A program made the translations under genes and the position numbers. From the NCBI GenBank assembly GCA_030692045.1, contig JAUYCX010000065.1, forward strand, positions 1 to 32,434: a DNA stretch of 32,434 bases. The letters are read 5' to 3'. Below are positions 20,531-29,900 of this stretch, piece after piece. The notes beneath the pieces are model-generated. The model saw only the letters and a program-made list of their open reading frames with translations, was not told the DNA's origin and ran no database searches. This stretch comes from Candidatus Omnitrophota bacterium (GTDB lineage Bacteria > Omnitrophota > Gorgyraeia > JAUYCX01). Every line of letters begins with the position of its first letter. Positions within the stretch are counted from its first letter, which is position 1.

Positions 20531-22105
20531 TTGATAAATAAGCCACTCAAATTATATTTCTTATTATTTATTATTTCCTTAATATTTGGAATGGGAGGTT
20601 TGGTTTCTTTTTGTCTGGCATTTCCTTGGCAAGGCAAGTCATCGGGGATTAGAGAAACAGAAATAAGAAGTTTGGCAGTTGGCCGGCTTAATCCAAAAAT
20701 CGCTTTTGCCGGCACAAACAGCGCAATTTATAAAACAGAAGATGGCGCAAAAACCTGGCAAGAGGTTTTTAGGGTTAGCGGCTCTTTGAGAAAAGTAAAT
20801 TTTTTGGTTTTTGAATCCGAGAATTCTAAGATAATTTATGCTGCCACTGATAATGGATTATATGCAAGCACCGATGAAGGCAAAAACTGGAAAAACATCT
20901 TTCAAGGCATAGGCAATTTGGAAAACATTTGTTTAAATTTAGCCCTTTGCGAGAATAAAATTTATTTAGCCACTCGCAAAGGGCTCTTTTTTAGTTTCAA
21001 TAAAGGCAAGACTTGGCAAAGAGCTTCTGGAACAATTGGCCAACTCGAGATTTCCTGTGTGGCTTTAAATGGGAATGAGATTTATTTAGCGACCCCTGAA
21101 GGGTTATACAAATCGCAGGATAATGCTAAATCCTGGGAGAAAATATTTGCTCTTTCAATCCCACAAGCCACGGAGGCTGCACAGGAATTTGATTTTGAGA
21201 TAGATTCTGAACTAAAGGTTTCCTCAATTAGATTTATTGCCGCTTCCCCAGATGAACCAGAGAAAATTTATCTTGCCACAAACAGAGGAATATTTTTTAG
21301 CTTGGATTCAGGTTTAACTTGGCAAAGATTTATAAGTAACGGACTAATTGATACGGATATCCAGCATATTTTTATCGCTGCCAAAGCCAAAAACATTTTT
21401 TGTGCCACAAAAAATGGAGTGTTTGAGTTTAAACAAGATAGATGGGTTTCTTTATATCAGGGCTTAACTGCAAACATTGTAAATTTTATTTCCCAGGATA
21501 ATTTGGGAAATGTTTGGTTAGCTACTGATAAAGGAGTTTTTAAGACAGAAGAGCAAGTTGTAATGCTGACACAAAACCAGAAATCACCGGAAATTCTGGA
21601 TAATTTTAAAAACGAGCCCTCAATTCAGGAAATCCAGAATAGGGCAATTGAGTATGCAGAGGTTTCTCCACAGAAGATTCAATCTTGGCGCAGGCGAGCT
21701 GCAAGCAAGGCGTGGTTACCCACTGTTTCAGCTGGCTTGGATAGGTCAGCAACTGAACTTTTTCATTGGGATTCAGGTTTGAATCCAGATGCTTTAGTCA
21801 GGGGAAGAGATTTCTATGATTGGGATGTTTCTGTGTCTTGGAATTTAGGGGAATTAATCTGGAATGACGACCAGACTTCAATTGATTCACGTTCAAAACT
21901 AATGGTGGAACTGCGCGATGATATCTTAAATGAGGTAACCCGACTTTATTTTGAGCGCCGTCGGCTGCAGGCTGAAAATTTACTTTCTCCTCCACAAGAC
22001 AAGAAAGAGGAAATCGAAAGGAATTTACGATTAGCTGAGCTGACGGCCTCAATTGATGCTTTAACCGAAGGATATTTTTCAAGTGAGCTTAAGAAGAATA
22101 AATGA
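20531..22105 (+). CDS. Exported beta-propeller protein with C-terminal outer-membrane-like region
   Basis: A 524-residue protein read from a TTG start with AAGGA upstream. This start gives a proper signal peptide (NKPLK, then a hydrophobic stretch to about residue 30). Residues 40-345 contain about seven repeats of BNR/Ycf48-like type (patterns such as IYKTEDGAKTWQEVF, LYASTDEGKNWKNIF, LFFSFNKGKTWQRA), a predicted beta-propeller. Residues 355-524 switch to helices and a segment with SWRRRAASKAWLPTVSAGL, reminiscent of TolC-type outer-membrane factors. Thus it is probably periplasmic or outer-membrane associated; partner and ligand unknown. A perfect 13-bp inverted repeat lies in codons 137-152. 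Confidence 0.75.
   Translation: MINKPLKLYFLLFIISLIFGMGGLVSFCLAFPWQGKSSGIRETEIRSLAVGRLNPKIAFAGTNSAIYKTEDGAKTWQEVFRVSGSLRKVNFLVFESENSKIIYAATDNGLYASTDEGKNWKNIFQGIGNLENICLNLALCENKIYLATRKGLFFSFNKGKTWQRASGTIGQLEISCVALNGNEIYLATPEGLYKSQDNAKSWEKIFALSIPQATEAAQEFDFEIDSELKVSSIRFIAASPDEPEKIYLATNRGIFFSLDSGLTWQRFISNGLIDTDIQHIFIAAKAKNIFCATKNGVFEFKQDRWVSLYQGLTANIVNFISQDNLGNVWLATDKGVFKTEEQVVMLTQNQKSPEILDNFKNEPSIQEIQNRAIEYAEVSPQKIQSWRRRAASKAWLPTVSAGLDRSATELFHWDSGLNPDALVRGRDFYDWDVSVSWNLGELIWNDDQTSIDSRSKLMVELRDDILNEVTRLYFERRRLQAENLLSPPQDKKEEIERNLRLAELTASIDALTEGYFSSELKKNK
20941..20985. repeat. 13-bp inverted repeat inside propeller gene
   Basis: AGCCCTTTGCGAG (20941-20953) and CTCGCAAAGGGCT (20973-20985) are exact reverse complements; the loop contains a second, inner AT palindrome. 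Confidence 0.85.
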
Positions 22106-22144
22106 AAAGTGATAACAGCTACAGGCTAATATTTTAAATGAAAA

Positions 22145-22163
22145 CATCCGCCTTAGGCGGATG
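22145..22163. repeat. Hairpin CATCCGCC-TTA-GGCGGATG
   Basis: Perfect 8-bp stem with TTA loop, same design as 216-238, lying 20 bases before the gene at 22184. Confidence 0.75.
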
Positions 22164-22183
22164 GGCTCATTAAAAAGGAGGTA

Positions 22184-22582
22184 ATGATGTTTAAAAAAAT
22201 GATAGCAGTTGTTTTAATTCTTGCAATTTTTGCACCGGTTGTTTTATTTGCAGAAGATGTTTATGTAACAAAGCAAGGCGCAAGATATCATAGTCTTGAT
22301 TGTTCCTTGATTGCAAATAAGGACAAAGAAAAAATAACCCAAGAAGATGCAAAGGCAAAGGGCTTAGAGCCTTGTGCAAGATGCATTGGTAAGGAATTAA
22401 GCAGCAAACAAACCAAAGAGGATTTAGTCTATGTTACAGAAAATGGTAAAAAATATCATCAACCGGAATGTAATCTAATTAAATCCCGAAAAACAAACGG
22501 CATTTCTTTGGAAGAAGCTAAGGCAAAGGGTTTAGAACCTTGCCGCCGTTGCTTTCCAGAGATGGCAAAAGCAGAAAAATAA
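22184..22582 (+). CDS. Exported protein with two Ada-like zinc-binding repeats
   Basis: A 132-residue secreted protein: signal peptide (residues 1-23, ending VLFA), then two copies of a ~45-residue unit, VYVTKQGARYHSLDCSLI...AKGLEPCARC and VYVTENGKKYHQPECNLI...AKGLEPCRRC. Each unit has a Cys after the YH motif and a closing PCxxC, the pattern of small metal-binding domains related to the Ada N-terminal domain and found appended to exported nucleases. It probably binds zinc; function unknown. Two ATGs lie in tandem; the second (22187) is better spaced from AAGGAGG. Confidence 0.8.
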   Translation: MMFKKMIAVVLILAIFAPVVLFAEDVYVTKQGARYHSLDCSLIANKDKEKITQEDAKAKGLEPCARCIGKELSSKQTKEDLVYVTENGKKYHQPECNLIKSRKTNGISLEEAKAKGLEPCRRCFPEMAKAEK

Positions 22583-22611
22583 AATTGATTTTAGCTTGTA
22601 GCTGTTAGCAC

Positions 22612-22667
22612 TAAAAAAACTAAAAAGTAAAAATGAAAAAGGAAAAAGTTAAAGTAAAAAGCCAAAA
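22612..22667. repeat. Left arm (AAAGTAAAAA words) of guest element
   Basis: Purine-rich words ending AAGTAAAAAGCCAAAA (22652-22667) that run into the ATG of the four-helix-bundle gene; the reverse complement resembles 23033-23090. Confidence 0.75.
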
Positions 22668-23092
22668 TGGAAGAAAAGAAAACTAAAATTTACGATTTGA
22701 AGAAAAGAAGTTATCTTTATGCCTTAGATATAATCAGGTTTCTTCAAAATTTGCCCAAAGACTATATTTCTCAAGTATTAGGTAAGCAACTATTGCGTTC
22801 AGCAACTTCAGTTGGGGCGAATATTATTGAGGCGCAAGTTTCTGCTTCTAAGAGGGATTTTTCTAACTTTTATCGTCACGCCCTCAAATCGGCTAATGAA
22901 AGTAAATTTTGGTTAGAATTAATCAAAGATTCTGTAAGTATTTCGGCGCCTGATCTAAATCCGCTTTTAGATGAGACTATAGAATTATCCAATATTCTTG
23001 CTTCCAGTATTTTAACTATAAAGAGAAATAGAAATAGTCTTTTGACTTTTTTCTTTTGGTTTTTACTTTTTACTTCTTACTTATTACTTTAA
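22667..23092 (+). CDS. Four-helix-bundle protein (S23-like), third copy
   Basis: A 141-residue member of the family at 2913 and 6085. Hallmarks: YDLKKRSYLYALDIIRFLQNLP at the N-terminus, LGKQLLRSATSVGANIIEAQ (about residues 38-57, the S-x-x-x-N-I-x-E consensus) and KRDFSNFYRHALKSANESKFWLEL. The final 17 or so residues (FFFWFLLFTSYLLL) are a hydrophobic run encoded by the right repeat arm and are probably an accident of the insertion rather than a membrane anchor. No Shine-Dalgarno precedes the start, which overlaps the left arm. Confidence 0.83.
   Translation: MEEKKTKIYDLKKRSYLYALDIIRFLQNLPKDYISQVLGKQLLRSATSVGANIIEAQVSASKRDFSNFYRHALKSANESKFWLELIKDSVSISAPDLNPLLDETIELSNILASSILTIKRNRNSLLTFFFWFLLFTSYLLL
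23033..23090. repeat. Right arm (TTTTTACTTT words), overlaps gene 3' end
   Basis: TTTTGGTTTTTACTT at 23054-23068 matches the reverse complement of 22652-22667 but for one base. It encodes the last residues of the four-helix-bundle protein and is followed at once by the spoVG Shine-Dalgarno. Confidence 0.78.
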
Positions 23093-23101
23093 AGGAGGTA
23101 A

Positions 23102-23374
23102 ATGATGTCTCAAGAAAAATTAAATCTTAAGGTTGAACGTTTGTATCGTTTTGAAGGCGATGGTGCAATGAAGGCATTTGCAGATATTGTTTTCAATGAT
23201 TCAATTCTTATAAAAGGCTTGCGCGTAATTGAGGGTAAAAAGGGTTTGTTTATCTCAATGCCTAAGCTGCAAGGTAAAGACAAGAAATGGTATGATACGA
23301 TTATGCCGCTGAATATTGAAGTAAAAAATCAGATATCAGAGGCAGTGCTTTCTGCCTATAACCTTAAAGAATAG
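23102..23374 (+). CDS. spoVG: SpoVG-family regulator
   Basis: A 90-residue SpoVG protein. The MKAFADIVFNDSILIKGLRVIEG..GLFISMP core is diagnostic. In other bacteria SpoVG is a small DNA- and RNA-binding regulator; in non-sporulating phyla its role is less defined. Two ATGs stand in tandem, and the second (23105) is better spaced from the strong AAAGGAGG. The usual C-terminal basic segment is short here. It lies between a four-helix-bundle element and a Y1 transposase element. Confidence 0.9.
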   Translation: MMSQEKLNLKVERLYRFEGDGAMKAFADIVFNDSILIKGLRVIEGKKGLFISMPKLQGKDKKWYDTIMPLNIEVKNQISEAVLSAYNLKE

Positions 23375-23376
23375 TA

Positions 23377-23410
23377 GGGACGTCTTTTGTGCGCAAGCCA
23401 AGGGTGTCCC
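23377..23410. repeat. Left REP-like arm (GGGACGTC...GTGTCCC)
   Basis: 34 bases beginning GGGACGTCTTT and ending TGTCCC. It matches the reverse complement of 23917-23950 at 25 of 34 positions, perfectly at the outer 11 and inner 6 bases. Confidence 0.85.
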
Positions 23411-23431
23411 CTGTTGCAAAAATTAAAAACT

Positions 23432-23914
23432 ATGCCCCGAGTTGCCAGATTGCTTTTGGAAAGTGTTTGTTACCACATTATTACCAGAGGTAATCAAATG
23501 CAGAATGTTTTTATAAGAGATTCTGATTTCAAGGTTTATCTAAATTTGTTAAGAAAATATAAGCAGAGATATCGTTCTAAATTTTATGGATATTGCCTTA
23601 TGAAAAACCATGCACATTTGCTTGTAGAACCACTCAATTCGAAGAATTTAGCTAAGCTTATGCAAGGGATAAATCAGTCTTATTCGATTTATTTCAATAG
23701 CAGATACCGCAAGAATGGACATCTTTGGCAGGGAAGATATAAAAGTATGGTAATCAACAAAGACAGATATTTGCTAACTTGTTTAAATTATATAGAGTTA
23801 AATCCAGTTAGGGCCGGCATTGTAGAGAAGGCAGAAGATTATAAGTGGAGTAGCTACCGCGACAGAATTACAAGCGGTCGAAACCGTCTTTTAGATGAGT
23901 TAGAAATTTGGTAA
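23432..23914 (+). CDS. REP-associated Y1 transposase (RAYT-like)
   Basis: A 160-residue HUH transposase read from MPRVARLLLESVCYHIITRGNQ, the typical family start; the frame is open upstream to 23387 but that part is repeat arm. Motifs: YHIITRGN, FYGYCLMKNHAHLLVEP with the HUH pair His-x-His, and NYIELNPVRAGIVEKAEDYKWSSY with the nucleophile Tyr, the classic REP-associated group. Such enzymes act on REP hairpins. The flanking 34-base imperfect inverted repeats (GGGACGTC-type) are likely its substrates. Confidence 0.9.
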   Translation: MPRVARLLLESVCYHIITRGNQMQNVFIRDSDFKVYLNLLRKYKQRYRSKFYGYCLMKNHAHLLVEPLNSKNLAKLMQGINQSYSIYFNSRYRKNGHLWQGRYKSMVINKDRYLLTCLNYIELNPVRAGIVEKAEDYKWSSYRDRITSGRNRLLDELEIW

Positions 23915-23916
23915 TC

Positions 23917-23950
23917 AGGGACAGCCTTGAGATTGTCAACAAAGACGTCC
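23917..23950. repeat. Right REP-like arm (GGGACAGCC...GACGTCCC)
   Basis: Opposed partner of 23377-23410; it begins two bases after the transposase stop. Confidence 0.85.
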
Positions 23951-23974
23951 CTTAATATAATCGAGGAGGTTTAA

Positions 23975-26900
23975 ATGAAAAATAAAATTATAATATTTAA
24001 TTTTTTGTTAGCAATTATTTTCTCCTTTACTATTTCTTCCTTTGCAGCTGCAGCAGAAAATTCAGACTCTGTAGTAGAATCCTCTACTACCAATCCCCAT
24101 TCCTCTGAAATTATTCAGGATTTAAAACATAGTGAAAATTCTTCCAGTCAACTAGAAGAGACAGCTACCTTAAGCTCAACTGAGGAACAATCAAACTCAG
24201 AGCAAAAAAATCTGCCTCCTGAAGAGCCTTCTTTTCTTTTAACTACTGGGGCTCAACCTTTTACTTCTTCAGAAAAATTTCAGGTTGAGCCCTCCACCGG
24301 CACAGCCAGCTTAACTATTCCTATTGATGTTCCTGCCGGAAGAAAAGGCATTCAACCAAGCTTAAGCTTAATGTATAACTCTTCATCTCCAAATGGTCCT
24401 TTAGGTGTAGGCTGGAACTTAGAATTAGGTTCAATTCAGCGTTCAACCAAAAAAGGCGTGCCTAAATATGATAATACAGATACCTTTGTCTTAGTTCAGC
24501 AAGGCTCTTCTCAAGAATTAGTCAATATCGGCGGCAATCAATATCGCGCCAAAATCGAAGGCGCATTTATGAAGTTTGAAAACAATAACTCTTCAGGTTG
24601 GCTGGTTACAGATAAAAAAGGCATCAAATATTACTTTGGCCAAACCTCAGCCTCTCAACAGGGAGGTGGCGGCGGAACATTTAAATGGTGCTTAGACTGG
24701 GTAGAAGACCTTAATGGAAATTATATGCAGATTTCCTATTTCAAACAGGAAGGTCAGATTTATCCTGAGCATATCTATTACACAAGAAAAGCAGGCACTC
24801 CAGCCTATGCAGATATTGAATTTATCTATGAAAATAGAACTGATACCAATTTTTCCTATAGAACTGGCTTTGCAGTTACTACCTCAAAGAGATTACAACA
24901 AATTACAATAAAGGTAGATAACAATCTACAAAGGCGTTATCAGCTTAATTACAATTATTCTCCCTCCACTAACCGCTCTATTTTAAACTCAATTCAGCAA
25001 TATGGCGCTGATAATCAATCATTCCTACCCCCTACAAGCTTTACCTACATAGAAAACGGTTATTCGTTTAATCCCGGTGCGACTTGGATTAATAATTTTC
25101 AAAGCCAGTATCAGCTGGATGAGTACCCGTTGGGTGACTTTAATGGAGATGGGCTTACAGATATTAGCGCAATATTCTGGACTGGGCAGGTTGAATGGAA
25201 AGTAGCTCTTTCGAATGGTGCAGGATTTAATTCTCCGCAGAATTGGTTAACTCAGCAGTGGGACGAAGCCGTATCGGACGTTTATGCAGCTGATTTTAAT
25301 GGAGACGGTTTGACCGACGCATGTTATCCTGGCTATCGCCCAAACGGCCCAAATACTGAAGTCAGATTAAACATAGCACTTTCTACGGGCTCTAATTTCG
25401 GCAATTTTAGCCTGTGGTACAGCCGCTGGGTGGGCTATGGGCAATGGGTTGATATCTCTAAATTTGGAGATTTCAATGGAGATGGCTTAACTGATGTAAT
25501 AGAGTTTTATCAACAACAAACGAATGTTTATCTTTCTACTGGTAATAACTTTGAATTAGCTGGAGATTGGTATACAGGTTTTGGAATAGCATATAATATT
25601 GCTGTTCTTACTGGAGACTTTAATGGAGATGGCATAACAGACATAGGAAAATTCGACCATGGCACTTGGCAGGTTGCTATTTCCACAGGTCATTCTTTTT
25701 TGCCTCTTACGAACTGGATTACTGGTTATGGTGAGAATCAATCGATTTTCGCTATGGATATCAATAATGACGGACTTAGCGATGCAATGGTATTCAATCA
25801 AAATACTGGTAGGTGGCAGGTGGCTTATTCTGACGGAACTCAATTTAAAGCGCCTGTAGATTGGATTAATAATTTTGGTAGCGGTCTGCCTATGCCGGGA
25901 GATTTCAGCGGAGATGGAATAGTTGAGCCGGCTTATCTAAGTGCTGGAGAGCTTCGGGTGGCAGCAAGCAACGGTTCCCCCAATGATTTGCTTAGACAAA
26001 TATCCAATGGAATTGGAGGAAGAACTACAATTAATTATGCGCCTTCACCACATAATACATCTTTACCATTTACCCTGCAAACAGTATTATCAGTGACTAC
26101 AGATGACGGAGAAGATCACTCATATGTTTCCCGTTATGAATACCGAGACGGTCTTTGGGATTGGCAGGACAGAGAATTTAGGGGTTTTGGCTATGTTAAA
26201 GTAACTGATGTAGACGGAAACTATTCTGAAACAGAATTTCATCAAGATGATTATAAAAAAGGCAGAATCAAGGAACAACGCAGTTACGCTGCAGGCAATT
26301 CTAATCCTTACACTAAGATGGTTAATGACTGGCATATTGGTGATGATTTAGGTGGTGGCAGCCGCTTTGTTCGTCTTGATAGCGCGCAAAACTATACTTA
26401 CAACGGAGACGCCTCTTATAAAGAGACTAACACTTGTTATTATTATGATAACTATGGTAACCCTACATTCATCAGGGAATTTGGCGATGTTAATGCAACC
26501 GGCGACGAACGCCTCAGTTATACCGAGTATGTCTACAATACTGCAAACTGGTTGGTTAGTTTACCTAAAACCACTTATATTAGAGAATGGGATGGCAGTC
26601 CTCTTCTTAAACAAACCTGGTTTTATTACGATAATCAGAGCCTTGATCAGCCGCCTGTAAAAGGCAATTTAACCAAACAAGAAGACTGGTTAGCTGGTGT
26701 TGTGGTTAATCCTCGCACCCGTTTTACCTACGACGAATACGGCAACTTAATTACTGCTATCAATGCGCGTGGTCATCGCACCACAATTACCTATGATTCA
26801 ACTTATCATCTCTTTCCCTTAACCACTACCAACGCCTTAGAGCATAGTGTAATCAATGAATACTATGGCGTGGATGGAGTGCCTTTGGATAATGGTAATT

Positions 26901-29900
26901 ACAAAGGTTTATGGGGACAGACCAAATCCTCTCAAGACCCTAATGGCAATTTCAGTTATTCTATTTATGATACCTTTGGCAGAATTGTTAAAACCATTTC
27001 TCCTTTTGATTCCATCGAGTATCCCACATCAAGCATCGAGTATCTCCTTGATTCAATTCCCCTAAAAATAATCTCTCATCAAAGGGAAAAACCTGAGCAA
27101 GAAGGCAGTTTAGATTCTGTTTCTTTTTACGACGGCTTAGGTAGATTAATTCAAACCAAAACTGAATCCGAACAGCCAGATAGATTTATTGTCTCTGGAC
27201 AAACTGAGTTTAATTCCCGAGGTCTGCCTGATAAAAAATATCTGCCCTTCTTTGATGAAACTTACAGCTTTTCCAGTCCGGTTCCTCTAAGCCAAAACCC
27301 ATACGCACCGGCAATTATCTCTTATGACCCAATGGGTCGGGTAATCCAGTCTACTAATCCAGACGGAACTCATTCAAATATTATCTATGATGACTGGACA
27401 ACAACTACTATTGATGAAAACGGCCATAAGCAAATGTCTTATTTTGATGCTTATGGCCGCCTTATCACAAAAAAAGAATTTACTGGCACAAATCCTTCCT
27501 TTACACTTTACGCAACCACCAATTACACCTATGACATCTTAGGTAACTTAATTCAAACCAGAGACAATTCTCAAAACACAACTACCATTACCTACGATAC
27601 CTTAGGACGCAAAATCGAAATGACAGACCCTGATATGGGACACTGGACTTATGAATATGATGCCGTAGGAAATCTCAAAAAACAAACCGATGCCAAGAAC
27701 CAAGTAATTACCTTTCAATACGATGAGCTAAACCGTTTAACCAGCAAAACCAGTCCAAACCAACCAGCTGTAAACTATACCTATGATGATGTAGCAATTC
27801 CCAATTCTAAAGGCCGCTTAACCCAGGCTACCTATAGCCAGACACAAGGCAATACCAAATTCTATTATGATGCATTAGGCAGGGAAATAAAGTCAGAAAA
27901 GCTCATTGATGCTACAACCCATACAGTTGAGAGAAGCTATGACTCAGCAGGAAGACTAACCTCAGTCAAATATCCTGATGATGCAGTGGTAAATTACACC
28001 TACAACTTAAGCGGTCAAATTGAACAGGTTAAAAGTGTCTCCAACTCAGATTTCAACACCAAACTGCTTTTACATAACAATGGCGCTGATGGTTCAACCA
28101 ACTTTTTAGATAGTTCTCCGCATGACCATTCAGTTACAGCCAATGGCGATGCTCAGATAGACACTGCTGAGTATAAATTTGGGAGTGCTTCTGCATTATT
28201 TCCAGGTGTCAATGGTATTGATAACTATACCAAACTTGCCCTGCATATGGATGGAGCTGATGGCTCAAGAAATTTTTTAGATAGCTCTAACTCTAACCAT
28301 TCAATCGCTGCCAATGGCAATAGCCAGATAGATACTGAACAATATAAATTCGGCGGCTCATCTGGCTTATTAGATGGAAATGGCGATTATTTAACAATCC
28401 CAGACAGCAATGACTGGAATCTTGGTTCAGCAGATTTTACCATTGATTTTTGGGTGAGGTTTAATACTTGGGGAGATGGTATATTTCATACAATAGTTGT
28501 CGACCAAGGAAATGCCGACCCAGAATCTTATTTCACAACCCAGTGGCAAATTTACATGGGTCAGAATGTGTCAGGAGTAGCAGGTATCTCATTTGAAGCT
28601 TGGGATAATAATAACCTACTAATTCAAACATATGCAATAATTACTGGCGAGATACAGATTAATACTTGGTATCACGTTGCTATTGTCAGAAATGGTAATA
28701 ACTTCTATAACTTCATAAATGGCATTCAAAAAGGCGAAACTGTTGTGAATACATCTGTTGTCCCTGATTATGTTGGACCCTTATGGATAGGAAGAGGATA
28801 TCCACTTCATAACCTCAACGGTCGGCTCGATGAATTAAGAATTAGTAAAGGCATTGCCAGATGGACGAGTAATTTTACTCCGCCCTCAGAGCCATATTCT
28901 GGCAGTGGCTATCTTTCTATCCCTGATTCTGATAACTGGAACTTTGGCTCAGGGGATTTTACAATTGATTTTTGGGTGAGGTTTAATACGACACCCGTTG
29001 ACGATATGTTTATAGCGCATACAAACAATTTTACAAGCCTTGCTTTTTACCTACAAATGGCTAGTGGAGGTAACTTGAGATTTGCATATTACTCTGGCGG
29101 AGTTACTTATTATAAAGAATTTCCTTGGTCTCCCTCTGCCAATACTTGGTATCACGTAGCATTAGTAAGAACAGGAAATAATCTAATGGCTTTTGTGGAT
29201 GGAACTCAGATAGGTTCAACTCTGACTATTACAGGCAGTATTGATGACTCTACTGATTTATTATATATAGCTGCTTTTAATAACTCTGGTAGCCCAATTG
29301 CTTTTTTAAATGGTTGGTTAGATGAACTGCGCATCAGCAAAGGCATTGCCAGATGGACAGAGAATTTTAGTCCGCCAACTGAGGAGTATACTTCAAGTTT
29401 GCAAAACTACGTCTCAAATGTGGATTATTCTCCTTCCGGACAAATCACCAGAATTGAATATGGCAATGGAGTTACTACTGATTATACTTATGACCCAAAT
29501 ACATTAAGATTAACTCAACTCCGAACTACGAACTCCCAACTCCAAACTCTTCAAGATTTATCATATTCTTATGACAGCGCAGGAAATATCCTACAAATAA
29601 CTGACGCGGTTAATTCAGCTCATTCCCAAACCTTTACTTACGATGCGCAAAATCGCTTGCTCTCTGCCAATGGAGTCTATGGCAACAAAAATTATAGCTA
29701 TGATGAAATCGGCAATATCACCAGAAAAGATAATTTAGATTTTCTCTATGGCGCAGGAAATGCCGGTCCTCATGCAGTTACCTCTTTATCTGATGGCACA
29801 AGCTTCTCTTATGATACCAATGGCAATATGACATCTACTACGAACTCCCAACTCAGAACTACGAACTACGAATATGATTTTGAGAACAGACTTAAACAAG

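Noticed and set aside
23387-23431. N-terminal extension of the REP-type transposase
   Set aside because: The frame is open, but it is made of the repeat arm and family members start at MPR; the ATG at 23432 is used instead.
27421-27459. 12-bp inverted repeat (CGGCCATAAGCA / TGCTTATGGCCG) in YD repeats
   Set aside because: Real, but the repeated GH-K and AYG-R codons of YD units could produce it by chance; not scored.
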